From contig JAXLUK010000001.1 of NCBI GenBank assembly GCA_046329555.1, positions 186,001-250,000 of the forward strand: a stretch of 64,000 bases of DNA. The letters are read 5' to 3'. Each line of letters begins with the position of its first letter. Position 1 is the stretch's first letter. A program made the position numbers and the translations under genes. The notes below the pieces were generated by a model that worked only from the letters and a program-made list of their open reading frames with translations, ran no database searches and was not told the origin of the DNA. Origin of the DNA: UBA1941 sp046329555. GTDB lineage: Bacteria; Bacteroidota; Bacteroidia; Chitinophagales; LD1. This document shows positions 7,876-16,134 of this stretch, in pieces.

Positions 7876-10046
7876 ATGGCTCGCTGTTCGTATTGATTTG
7901 CTTTGGCCATATCCCCTAAATTTCTGTAGCTTATAGCCAGATTAAAATACGCCGGCGCATAATCCGGAAATTTCTTCAGGCAGCGTTCGGATGCGTTAAT
8001 TGCCTTGGCATATTCCTTCATTAACCCATAAGCAACGCCCAGATCCTCATAATACAAAGGCACCTCTGGATTGAATTCTATAGCCTTTTCGATATGGACT
8101 ACAGCCGCAGCAAGATTATTCATTTGCTTCCCGTAAATAGTACCGATTTTATAATAGCAGGCAGGATCATTAGCTTTTAATTCTAACGTTTTATTGTACC
8201 AGTAAATTGCAGAATCAGGTTGGCCTGTTTTGGAGTAAGCATCAGCCAAGTTATAGCGACAAGGAAATTCATCGGGCTTAATGGATAACGCTTTTTGGAA
8301 ATTCACCTTGGCGAGTTCTGGTTGATTGCGTTCCAAATAAACACACCCCATGTTATACCAGGCATCATAATAACCGCCAACTCTGTACTTAGCGGCATAT
8401 TGATAATCGGCGATTGCTTCTTCTGAATTGTGGTTCAGTTTATACTCCGCATTGCCAAGCAGAAGCCAGGTATTGGAATGCGTGGGATAGATCGATAAGG
8501 CTTTGCGTAAATGCACAATGGCTAAGGAAAGTAATCGTTGCTTTACAATAGAATCAGGAAGATTTTTGACCTGAATACCCATTTCCAGCAGATCGCAATA
8601 CCGTTGGAGATTACCGCTTGCCTTTGCTTTCTCATAATTTTCATCTGCCAGCTTGGTCAAATCCCCACCTAATGAAGTTTGTCCTTTGGCACTATTCTCT
8701 GAAACTTTACCATCTACTATGAATAAAGTCATGTTATCAACCCAATCAAAGTTTCGGGCAATTGTTTTGGCAGAATACAAAAGCAATACGGTTGCAGTAA
8801 TGCCCATTATCACGTTAGCTGACCAGCGAAAACGAGAAGCGGCCTGCAATAGTATCCAACCTGATAAAAGCGCAAATCCTACTGAACTCAAATAAACGAA
8901 GCGCTCATTCATTAAGGCCCCTACCGTGAAAACAAGATTAGATACGATAGAAAAAGTGATGAAATAAAAACAGATAGCATAAACCGGGATAGTCCGTTTC
9001 CTGAAATTCACGACGACATAAACCAGAATACCCAGATGCAACAGTGCCGAGAGAATAAATCGAAAATCAGAAAATGGAATGATTGGAATTTGATTGAAGT
9101 AATAATCCTGTGTCAGCGGATGAGGAAAGAGCAGCAATTTTAAATACAACAGGAAGGTATAAAATATGGCGGGGTAACGGTCAATGAAACTACTGGTGTA
9201 AGCAAACGGGTTATTGAGGATTTCTGTAGAATCACCTGATGTTGCGGCATTGGTGAAAATATGCCGCATATACATGAATACGATAACCGGGACAATATAA
9301 GAGAGCACCACGGCAACATATTGCCAGCTTTTCGGACGGAGGAAGAAATACATGGTGAGCGGAATAATGGCCATGAAGGTTATGGCATTTTCTTTAGAAA
9401 GTAATCCTAGAAAATATACCGGAACACCGTAAACTAAATGCCACCACTTTCCTGTTCTTACCAATTGAACAGCAGCCAACATGGCTACCAACGAGAACAA
9501 CATGCCCATCAGTTCGTCGCGGCCTTTGATATTGGCAACAACTTCGGTATGGATAGGATGAGCTGCATAAAGTACTGCGGTAAGAAATGGTAAGGAAAGG
9601 TAGAATGGTGTGCCAGATTTTGGCGGAAACAGTAATTTCAACAGATGATAAAGCAACACGCAGGTAAGGGCGAAGAGCAACACGTTGATAGCATGACTTA
9701 TTGCAGGATTTTGCCCGAAAAATTCTACTTCTACAGCCAACGTTACAATACTTAACGGGCGATATCTGCCTCCGGTAACCAGCGCACTGCCTTTCTCTCC
9801 GAACAAACCCACAAAAGCGTCGTGGGTCATAATATCCTTAATACCCTGAAATCCCTGCAAGGTGAACTTATTCTCAGTAATTACCATGGTATCATCGATG
9901 GCATACTTATTCCACAAGGTATTGGCATAAATGGCCATGGTGAAAAAAAGAATAATCCAATATGGCAAATAGCTTCCGCCTGCAGCTGATGACGCGTTGC
10001 CCGTTTCCATCCGTTGTTCAGAAGGTACCACCTTCTTCTGCTCCAT
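7860..10046 (-). CDS. Polytopic membrane protein with C-terminal TPR repeats (TMTC-like)
   Basis: The N-terminal two-thirds has about eleven membrane segments beginning at LPYWIILFFTMAIYANTLW. An early acidic pair in NKYAIDDTMV and the HPIHTEVVANIKGRDELMG loop resemble TMTC/GT-C-fold mannosyltransferases. The last third (from about residue 445) is a run of TPR units, for example NTWLLLGNAEYKLN, DAWYNMGCVYLERNQPELAKVNFQKALSI and APAYFNLAISYRNLGDMAKA. ATG 10046 is preferred; an in-frame GTG at 10118 abuts the upstream stop and would add 24 residues of charged sequence. It is probably co-transcribed with the exonuclease and mpl genes. Glycosyl transfer is a family-level suggestion. Confidence 0.75.
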   Translation of the reverse strand: MEQKKVVPSEQRMETGNASSAAGGSYLPYWIILFFTMAIYANTLWNKYAIDDTMVITENKFTLQGFQGIKDIMTHDAFVGLFGEKGSALVTGGRYRPLSIVTLAVEVEFFGQNPAISHAINVLLFALTCVLLYHLLKLLFPPKSGTPFYLSLPFLTAVLYAAHPIHTEVVANIKGRDELMGMLFSLVAMLAAVQLVRTGKWWHLVYGVPVYFLGLLSKENAITFMAIIPLTMYFFLRPKSWQYVAVVLSYIVPVIVFMYMRHIFTNAATSGDSTEILNNPFAYTSSFIDRYPAIFYTFLLYLKLLLFPHPLTQDYYFNQIPIIPFSDFRFILSALLHLGILVYVVVNFRKRTIPVYAICFYFITFSIVSNLVFTVGALMNERFVYLSSVGFALLSGWILLQAASRFRWSANVIMGITATVLLLYSAKTIARNFDWVDNMTLFIVDGKVSENSAKGQTSLGGDLTKLADENYEKAKASGNLQRYCDLLEMGIQVKNLPDSIVKQRLLSLAIVHLRKALSIYPTHSNTWLLLGNAEYKLNHNSEEAIADYQYAAKYRVGGYYDAWYNMGCVYLERNQPELAKVNFQKALSIKPDEFPCRYNLADAYSKTGQPDSAIYWYNKTLELKANDPACYYKIGTIYGKQMNNLAAAVVHIEKAIEFNPEVPLYYEDLGVAYGLMKEYAKAINASERCLKKFPDYAPAYFNLAISYRNLGDMAKANQYEQRAIQLRK

Positions 10047-10118
10047 TCGTACTTGTCGCTTTGTAGCCACTTCTCTTATTGGTTTAAATAACAAATGCCG
10101 AATCGGCACTGCATCCAC

Positions 10119-10916
10119 TTACTTTTTACCTTCTTTAATTTCACGGAGTTTCCTCTTGGTATGCTCCGGAAAATCACCATTTAACATCCAATTATAGTAA
10201 CTCGGTTCCTCTCTGAAAACCTGTTCCACCGGTTTTCCTTTGTGTTTACCAAAATTGAAATGCGGTTTCCCATGGGTATAGATGATCCTGCGCCCACTAT
10301 CCAAAAATCGCTCTTCATTACTGAACTCATGAAGGTAACGCATATCGTTTTTTAACTCCGGGGCATATCGTTGCAGTTGGGCGTAGAACACTTCAACAGT
10401 AGCCATGGTGTCGGCTTCAGCGCCATGCGCCCCTACCAATTCTTTATTGCAATAAAACTTGTAAGCAGCGGTCAAATCCCGTTTTTCCATCAAGGTGAAA
10501 ATTCGATGCACATCGATGAGATTGCGGTTTTCAATATCCAGCCAAAAACCGGCACGAATAAATTCTTCCAGCAACATGGGTACATCAAACCGGTTACTAT
10601 TGAATCCTGCCCAATCACAGGGATCCATGAAGGCATGTATTTCCTTTGCCAAATCAGAAAACTTCGGCGACATGGCTACATCTTCATCGTAAATACCATG
10701 TACTTGAGATGCTTCTATAGGAATAGGAATAGTTGGATTTACACGCCAGGTTTTAACCTGCCTGGCTTGATCAGGATCTATACGCACCACGCTAATTTCA
10801 ACGATGCGATCTTTTACAAAATCGATTCCTGTTGTTTCAAGATCGAAAAAGGCAATTGGTCGTTTAAGGTCCAGACGAAACTGGTCTGAGGTAAGTGTAC
10901 TATTGAATAAATCCAT
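10119..10916 (-). CDS. DnaQ-like 3'-5' exonuclease (DEDDh)
   Basis: This 265-residue protein carries the three exonuclease motifs of the DEDDh family. Motif I is FFDLETTGI near residue 23 with the metal-binding Asp and Glu, motif II is the Asp in NSNRFDVPML, and motif III is the His and Asp in GAHGAEADTM. A short C-terminal extension (FNFGKHKGKPVEQV ... YYNWML) resembles the small domain found after exonuclease domains in many Bacteroidota proteins. It lies between mpl and the TPR membrane gene on the same strand with short gaps. Whether it proofreads for DNA polymerase III or acts in repair or RNA processing cannot be told from sequence. Confidence 0.85.
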   Translation of the reverse strand: MDLFNSTLTSDQFRLDLKRPIAFFDLETTGIDFVKDRIVEISVVRIDPDQARQVKTWRVNPTIPIPIEASQVHGIYDEDVAMSPKFSDLAKEIHAFMDPCDWAGFNSNRFDVPMLLEEFIRAGFWLDIENRNLIDVHRIFTLMEKRDLTAAYKFYCNKELVGAHGAEADTMATVEVFYAQLQRYAPELKNDMRYLHEFSNEERFLDSGRRIIYTHGKPHFNFGKHKGKPVEQVFREEPSYYNWMLNGDFPEHTKRKLREIKEGKK

Positions 10917-10939
10917 AAAATTGGATACGAATCTAAATT

Positions 10940-12286
10940 TTATAAAACAATTTTATCCGCCAACTCCTGCACATTCATTCCTGCAAATCGGCCGCTGCTC
11001 ATCAATAATAAATTAGCGTGGGGCCAAGGCATTCTTTCCAATAATTGTTGCAACTGCCGTGCTTCACGCACAATCAGCAAATCTTCACGATTAAAAGTTT
11101 CTTTAATGAGGCCGTCGCTTATAGGCGCCATCTTTTTTAATTGAATCGCATCATCATCCATAAACACAATCGCTTCATCGGCATCTTGCATCGCATCTTT
11201 ATACTCAGATAAGAAGTCGGGGGTTAAACTGCTGAAGGTATGCAACTCCATCACGGCCGTGAGCCTGCGGTTAGGAAACTGTTCTTTCATAGCAGCTACA
11301 GTGGCGCGAAGTTTAGAAGGTGAATGCGCAAAATCTTTGTAAACTGCGGTATGGCTATTCTTTCCAAGCAACTGTAATCGGTTGGCAGCACCTTCAAAAT
11401 CGGCAATCAAGTCCCAGAATTTTTCAGCGCTTATGCCAGCCGCAAGGCACACCTGAAGTGCCCCGCCGATGTTCTGCATATTATGCCTTCCGAAAACCGA
11501 TAGTGCGTGCGCGCCAACATAGGTAACCCCATCGCGGACCTCATACTGCGGGGCATCATACGGTACCAGATTCGCCTTTCCTCGATAATGTTCTGTTATA
11601 CGTTTGAGTTCTTCATCCTGTTGGAAGAATGTTAAAGTGCCACCTGCTGCTACCGTTCCAGCAAAACGCGAAAACTGCGCTACGTAATCTTCATAAACTG
11701 GAAATACATTGATATGATCCCAGGCTATTCCTGAAATCAACGCAATGTGCGGTTTATAAAACATGAACTTAGATTCGCGATGAATAGGCGAAGCCAGATA
11801 TTCGTCTCCTTCAATCACCATGATTGGTGCCGTTTCTGAAAGACGTACACCGGTATCAAAGCCCTTCACCTTTGCGCCCACGATGTAATCGATCTCAATG
11901 CCAGCATTGTGCAGCACATGCATCACCATGCTGGTAATGGTTGTTTTGCCATGACTACCCGCAATAACAATTCTTGTTTTGTTCCGGGCAATTTCATAAA
12001 CGTATTGCGGGAAGGAATAAATGGGTATGCCCAATTCCTGAGCACGCAACAACTCGGGATTATCGGATCGGGCGTGCATGCCAAGAATAACCGCCTGCAC
12101 ATCTGAAGTAATGCGATCTGGGAAAAAACCGATGGCATCAGGCAGCAATCCTTCCTTTTCGAGATTAGTACGCGCCGGATCGGCAATCGCATCATCGCTG
12201 CCCGTCACTTGATATCCCTTCCGTTTCAAAGCAATAGCCATACTATGCATGATGGCCCCACCAACAGCAATGAAGTGAATTTTCAT
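10940..12286 (-). CDS. mpl: UDP-N-acetylmuramate:tripeptide ligase Mpl (peptidoglycan recycling)
   Basis: A 448-residue Mur ligase. The N-terminal domain opens with IHFIAVGGAIMHSMAIALK, the variant of the MurC nucleotide loop typical of Mpl. The central ATPase domain has GSHGKTTITSMVMHVL (residues about 108-123) and an acidic VIEGDEY, and the C-terminal domain starts near YKDFAHSPSKLRA. Mpl joins UDP-MurNAc to recycled L-Ala-gamma-D-Glu-meso-DAP in the cytoplasm. The HSMAIALK segment and lack of the MurC GIGGxGMS signature favour Mpl over MurC. It heads a minus-strand cluster with the exonuclease gene 23 bases downstream. Confidence 0.9.
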   Translation of the reverse strand: MKIHFIAVGGAIMHSMAIALKRKGYQVTGSDDAIADPARTNLEKEGLLPDAIGFFPDRITSDVQAVILGMHARSDNPELLRAQELGIPIYSFPQYVYEIARNKTRIVIAGSHGKTTITSMVMHVLHNAGIEIDYIVGAKVKGFDTGVRLSETAPIMVIEGDEYLASPIHRESKFMFYKPHIALISGIAWDHINVFPVYEDYVAQFSRFAGTVAAGGTLTFFQQDEELKRITEHYRGKANLVPYDAPQYEVRDGVTYVGAHALSVFGRHNMQNIGGALQVCLAAGISAEKFWDLIADFEGAANRLQLLGKNSHTAVYKDFAHSPSKLRATVAAMKEQFPNRRLTAVMELHTFSSLTPDFLSEYKDAMQDADEAIVFMDDDAIQLKKMAPISDGLIKETFNREDLLIVREARQLQQLLERMPWPHANLLLMSSGRFAGMNVQELADKIVL

Positions 12287-12342
12287 GGCTCGAAACTGCT
12301 CATTTTTGTGGTGCCTTTATCCACAAGCCAACGGTGATTGTT

Positions 12343-12372
12343 TTTGGCATAAAACAAAAAGGTCTACTTTTA
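12343..12372 (+). promoter_or_regulatory. Candidate promoter for the small lipoprotein-ytxJ pair
   Basis: TTTG at 12343-12346 is followed by 18 bases and TACTTTTA at 12365-12372, one base off the TAnnTTTG consensus. The ATG at 12396 follows 23 bases later. Confidence 0.4.
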
Positions 12373-12395
12373 CGTTGAAATTTAAAATTATCTCT

Positions 12396-12530
12396 ATGAA
12401 CAAGAGTCGCATCCAATGGGTTATTGCCCTTAGTGCCGTGGTTTTCTTTTTAACCAGTTTAACATCATGTGAGCGCCACACCTGCCCTACCTATTCTCAA
12501 GCCAAAGTAGAGGTAAGCAAGCGCGCGTAA
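12396..12530 (+). CDS. Very small putative lipoprotein (44 residues)
   Basis: An ATG at 12396 opens a 44-residue protein with a hydrophobic signal (WVIALSAVVFFLTSLTSC) and a cysteine at the expected lipobox position. A short tail follows, including ERHTCPTYSQAKVEV. A second cysteine lies in the TCPTY motif. Longer upstream readings begin inside untranslated sequence and are unlikely. The stop is three bases before the ytxJ start, so the two are probably co-transcribed. I recall similar tiny proteins with a CPTY motif in other Bacteroidota, but no function is known to me. Confidence 0.6.
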   Translation: MNKSRIQWVIALSAVVFFLTSLTSCERHTCPTYSQAKVEVSKRA

Positions 12531-12533
12531 GTC

Positions 12534-12884
12534 ATGAACTGGGTTGCTTTAACGGGAAAAGAGCAATGGGCCAATTTGTTGCGTTTATCACATGAGCACC
12601 CTATTGCCGTATTCAAACATAGTACCCGTTGTTCGGTAAGCCTGACAGTTAAGCGGCAATTAGAACATGATTGGTCAGGATACGAAGAAGCTATATATCC
12701 GGTATATCTGGATCTTTTAAACTATCGCAGCGTGTCGGATGACATCGCTGCCTCATCTGGTATAAAGCACGAATCTCCTCAATTGATTCTATTTTTGAAA
12801 GGAGTTCCGGTTTATGCTGCCAGCCATGCTTCTATCGATTTCTCCGATTTTCTGGCTAGGTTAAAAAAAGAATCCCACCTGTAG
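12534..12884 (+). CDS. ytxJ: Bacillithiol-system redox-active protein YtxJ
   Basis: This 116-residue thioredoxin-fold protein matches YtxJ (DUF2847). It begins MNWVALTGKEQWANLL, has the family phrase AVFKHSTRCSVS with a single redox cysteine in place of a CxxC pair, and has QLILFLKGVPVYAASH ahead of the last helix. YtxJ proteins are monothiol bacilliredoxin-like enzymes thought to remove bacillithiol from proteins, so the organism likely makes bacillithiol. The biosynthesis genes are not in this window. The stop codon (12882-12884) lies in the loop of a hairpin that appears to end transcription on the opposite strand. Confidence 0.82.
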   Translation: MNWVALTGKEQWANLLRLSHEHPIAVFKHSTRCSVSLTVKRQLEHDWSGYEEAIYPVYLDLLNYRSVSDDIAASSGIKHESPQLILFLKGVPVYAASHASIDFSDFLARLKKESHL

Positions 12885-12897
12885 TCAAGTGGGATTC
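12862..12897 (-). terminator. Intrinsic terminator for the minus-strand porP transcript
   Basis: Perfect 9-base arms GAATCCCAC (12870-12878) and GTGGGATTC (12889-12897) are followed on the minus strand by a run of seven T. There is no T-run on the plus strand, so it best serves the leftward porP/sprF operon ending at 13119. The 234 bases from 12885 to 13118 hold no gene; a further AT-rich inverted repeat lies at 13082-13102. Confidence 0.65.
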
Positions 12898-13118
12898 CCA
12901 AACCTAATTAACCCTTAAAAACTAAACTCTGGAAATAAGACGCACCCCATTTCAGGAGGTTGCATTTCTGAATTCTTAATAAATGTAAAAGAGAATGAAT
13001 CTGGTTTGGAAACAGATAGAACAATCCAATTCAGGCACTTTTAATCCCAATAATCTACTTGAACAGGATATAATTAAGTAGTTATAATTCAATTTATTAT
13101 AACTAATTAGTAAAAGCA

Positions 13119-14111
13119 CTATTTATAGCCACCACCCAACCATTTCCGGTCTGATAGTCCCTGACGATTAAACCGGAATTGAACACAGGCCTCATGCGTA
13201 CCGCCGATATCATTGCGGTACTTGCTTAACTCCAAATCGTAGGCATAACACAAGCGCACCACCCCTTTTAGTTCTAAACCGAGATCAAATATCACGGCGT
13301 TCAGCGAACGGTAGTTGGCTCCAATCCAAATAGCGTCCAGGAAGGTAAACCGCAGGCCGATGTCACCCTGAGGTGGCGCATTATTTTCCCAACGTAAGGC
13401 GGCCACAGGGTCAATGCTGAACTTTTCTGGCTTAATGTTAATCTTTCCACCCAACATAAAATTCAGGTGTTGAACCAGCTTAATGCCCGATGTTCCATCC
13501 TTTCCTATATAGTTTACCTTTAATCCAATAATTTGCGGAACCGAGATGCCCGCATAAAATTTTCGTCCCCATTGATACCAAACTCCCAGCGACATATCTG
13601 GCAGTAACTTGTAAGCATGGCTGGTGTACAATTCCGGATCGCCTTGCATTTCAGGATGCAGCAACGTAGCGTTTAACCGGTATTGCATCAGGCTGAACGA
13701 AAGACCCACGCAAAGCATGTGACGGTCTTCGGTATTGTAATGCACATTCTCTTCCTGCAACAACTCGTATTTATTAAACCTAATTTGATAGGCAGCAGAA
13801 AGCGTGACACCCGTTTTACCAACAGGGCCCGTGTTATCATGAATAAATGAAGCCCCTATACCAACATTTTTATCCTCTACCTGGCCTTCCATCTGAACAA
13901 AGGCGGTATAAGGTGATTGATTGATATTAATGTACTGCCGCCGGAAGGTCGCTGTTCCGGCAAGAAATCCCTTTGCACCAACCATAGCCGGGTTCAGCGC
14001 CGCGGCATTCTCCCGAACCAAAGTAAACTGTTCAATTTGCTGCGCATCTACCTTCATGAGGCTCAGCATGCATGCGCTGATAGCGCAGTAATTTAAGATC
14101 CGGTTTTTCAT
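13119..14111 (-). CDS. PorP/SprF family T9SS outer-membrane protein
   Basis: A 330-residue outer-membrane beta-barrel of the PorP/SprF family. It has a signal peptide (cleavage near VDAQQ), the opening QFTLVRENAAALNPAMVGAK typical of the family (N-P-A just after the signal), and repeated strands with AAYQIRFNKYELL, LSLGVWYQWG-like segments and a C-terminal RLCYAYDLELSKYRND phrase. PorP/SprF proteins work with the type IX secretion system, often in partnership with one large CHU_C-domain substrate. The gene overlaps the preceding CHU_C protein gene by four bases, matching the sprB-sprF style of arrangement. It is one of many paralogues expected in the genome, so it should not be called the core porP. 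Confidence 0.88.
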   Translation of the reverse strand: MKNRILNYCAISACMLSLMKVDAQQIEQFTLVRENAAALNPAMVGAKGFLAGTATFRRQYININQSPYTAFVQMEGQVEDKNVGIGASFIHDNTGPVGKTGVTLSAAYQIRFNKYELLQEENVHYNTEDRHMLCVGLSFSLMQYRLNATLLHPEMQGDPELYTSHAYKLLPDMSLGVWYQWGRKFYAGISVPQIIGLKVNYIGKDGTSGIKLVQHLNFMLGGKINIKPEKFSIDPVAALRWENNAPPQGDIGLRFTFLDAIWIGANYRSLNAVIFDLGLELKGVVRLCYAYDLELSKYRNDIGGTHEACVQFRFNRQGLSDRKWLGGGYK

Positions 14112-15583
14112 CGCACTACGGTTATAGGTCCATTAAATACCGCTTCTTTTCCTTCATCGTTTCTGACGCGAATCACGTAGTAGTAGGTAGCTCCGGGAAG
14201 ATCCTTTCCCTGCCAGGTACCTCGCCATTGCTGATCGTAAGGATGTTGATTCAACACTTCATCACCCCACCGATTAATAACCCGCAAATCATGATCAGGG
14301 TATCGTTCCAAATCGCGGATATGCCACACATCATTCACACCATCGCCATTAGGGGTAATCACATCAGGTATGAAGAAATTGGTTAGCGGCTTTTCTCTAA
14401 CCAACAGGTAAAGACTATCAAAGTCGAAGCACCCTTTGGCATCTTCAACGGTTAAATAATAGATAGTACTCTGAAGAGGATACGCCAATGGTGAAGCACA
14501 ATTTGCACAACTAAGCGCAGTTTCTGGAGACCATTGATAACCCACACCAGCTTGAGCAGCCAACTGAATCGTATCAAACTTCCAAACAATCGTGTCTATC
14601 CCAGCGGTAGCAAATGGCTCTGAGACAATCGCCAATGCAAATGGAGCATAGGTGAAATTGTTCCAATGTGTTTTATTGATTTTCGTGAAAGGTGAAGCCG
14701 GAAGAATCGTATCACGCCGAATACGTTCCCATTGTGGTACAGTCTGCCAATGAACAATATCTTCCCAATTGCCATCGGTAGCATCATCATAATAAATGGC
14801 TATTTCAGTGGAGTCTGTTCCCTGTGGGTGATAAAGACGATGGTACCAATTTGGATTTATCTGGCAAACCAAATGAAACTTTTTCTCTCTGTCGAATCCT
14901 TCCAGCGTGGGGTCAATGTTGGCAAAGCGTGCTTTAAACTGATTAGACGCTAATGTAGCTGGCGTAATTGTTATTGGGCGGTAGCGAGCCGGTGTTATTG
15001 AACTGCCTACTGGAAAGAAATACGTGCTGTCGCTATCTGTGTAGCGCAGCAGTCCGCCATCCTTCAGGGAAGACAGAAAACCAGAAGAGCGTCTTACCGA
15101 ATTCAATCGAGGATTTCTGACCCAAATTGTATTGGTATCTACAGAAAACTCGCGATCTGTTAAATCAAGGAACCCATCTACTTTGGCGTCAATATCGGCA
15201 AACTTCTTACCTTGATTTTTTAGAATCAGGTTATAAAAATAAGTTTGGTCTTTTCCCTGAATGCGCTGATCAGCTGCATAAAGATAAACATAGCCGGCAC
15301 CAATAGAATCAAAGGCGCGATTACCCGCAGAATTATCCCAATTTCCAGTTAAGAAAATTGAATCGGCGTTATTGTAGTGCCCACCATTTTTGTTGTACAT
15401 ATCACCGATAACGGAAAGATATGTACCTGACTTAATGGACACCAGCGCACCCGAGTTGCTCCAAAAACCTGATTGAGCCTGAGAACGAGTTACCGCCAAA
15501 AAAGTAATGATGTATAAGAGGTGTTTCAGCGCAATGAATTTAGAACGGAAATTAGGAAAGAAATCCGATTCCCATACAATCAT
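14108..15583 (-). CDS. Secreted protein with gliding-motility-associated C-terminal (CHU_C) domain
   Basis: About 490 residues. The C-terminus is a clear CHU_C type B T9SS targeting domain (about the last 90 residues): FFIPDVITPNGDGVNDVW, LRVINRWGDEV and YYYVIRV. A PKD/Ig-like unit precedes it, with YQWSPETALSCANCASP. The rest is a beta-rich region with repeated DSxYxxxVG-type phrases. The start is uncertain: ATG 15583 is the best conventional codon (TTG 15613 is also open), yet the signal-like stretch LKHLLYIITFLAVTRSQAQ begins about 18 residues later. It pairs with the overlapping PorP/SprF gene, its likely outer-membrane partner. Confidence 0.85.
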   Translation of the reverse strand: MIVWESDFFPNFRSKFIALKHLLYIITFLAVTRSQAQSGFWSNSGALVSIKSGTYLSVIGDMYNKNGGHYNNADSIFLTGNWDNSAGNRAFDSIGAGYVYLYAADQRIQGKDQTYFYNLILKNQGKKFADIDAKVDGFLDLTDREFSVDTNTIWVRNPRLNSVRRSSGFLSSLKDGGLLRYTDSDSTYFFPVGSSITPARYRPITITPATLASNQFKARFANIDPTLEGFDREKKFHLVCQINPNWYHRLYHPQGTDSTEIAIYYDDATDGNWEDIVHWQTVPQWERIRRDTILPASPFTKINKTHWNNFTYAPFALAIVSEPFATAGIDTIVWKFDTIQLAAQAGVGYQWSPETALSCANCASPLAYPLQSTIYYLTVEDAKGCFDFDSLYLLVREKPLTNFFIPDVITPNGDGVNDVWHIRDLERYPDHDLRVINRWGDEVLNQHPYDQQWRGTWQGKDLPGATYYYVIRVRNDEGKEAVFNGPITVVR

Positions 15584-15627
15584 TCGCCACTTTTTCACGC
15601 ACAATTCGTGCAAAACCTTTTGTTTCC

Positions 15628-16047
15628 TTAGAAACGCTCCAGCCCACTGAAATGGAAAGCGGCCTCAATGGCTGCATTTTCATTGCTGTCGGAGCCGTGA
15701 ATAGCATTCCGCTCAATATCCTTGGCGAACTGCTTGCGAATTGTTCCATCCGCAGCATTAGCAGGATTAGTAGCGCCAATAAGTTTTCTAAAATCCTCCA
15801 CGGCATTCTCTTTACGAAGCACGGCGGCAACAATCGGCCCTTCCGTCATGAACTTGATTAAGTCTGGGAAAAAACCCTTTTCCTTATGAACGGCATAAAA
15901 TTCTTCGGCCTTTTCCTTGCTCAGGCGGCTCAGTTTCATCGCTTCCACTTCAAACCCAGCGGCAATGATTTGGTCAATAATTTTTCCGGTATAACCAGCT
16001 GCTACTGCATCCGGCTTAATCATAGTTAATGTGATGTTGCTTGCCAT
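15628..16047 (-). CDS. ndk: Nucleoside diphosphate kinase
   Basis: A 139-residue NDP kinase that moves the gamma phosphate between nucleoside triphosphates and diphosphates in the cytoplasm. It begins ASNITLTMIKPDAV, with the conserved KPDAV. The catalytic histidine region is NAIHGSDSNENAAIEAAFHF, where the histidine of IHGSDS is the phosphorylated residue. The start at 16047 fits the family; an in-frame upstream codon at 16068 adds seven unlikely residues. It lies 44 bases upstream of the CHU_C gene on the same strand and diverges from the tryptophan dioxygenase gene. Confidence 0.95.
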   Translation of the reverse strand: MASNITLTMIKPDAVAAGYTGKIIDQIIAAGFEVEAMKLSRLSKEKAEEFYAVHKEKGFFPDLIKFMTEGPIVAAVLRKENAVEDFRKLIGATNPANAADGTIRKQFAKDIERNAIHGSDSNENAAIEAAFHFSGLERF

Positions 16048-16099
16048 TATTTTTGTTTTGCGGCGCATAGATAACGCAATAACTCAAAAGGGAAAAGTC

Positions 16100-16130
16100 T
16101 TTTCCATCTCCATATTAAAATTTAACCTTG
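16100..16130 (+). promoter_or_regulatory. Candidate promoter of tryptophan 2,3-dioxygenase
   Basis: TTTT (16100-16103), a 19-base spacer, then TAACCTTG (16123-16130) match the Bacteroidota consensus with one mismatch in each box. The ATG is only four bases further on. Confidence 0.4.
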
Positions 16131-16134
16131 CGGT

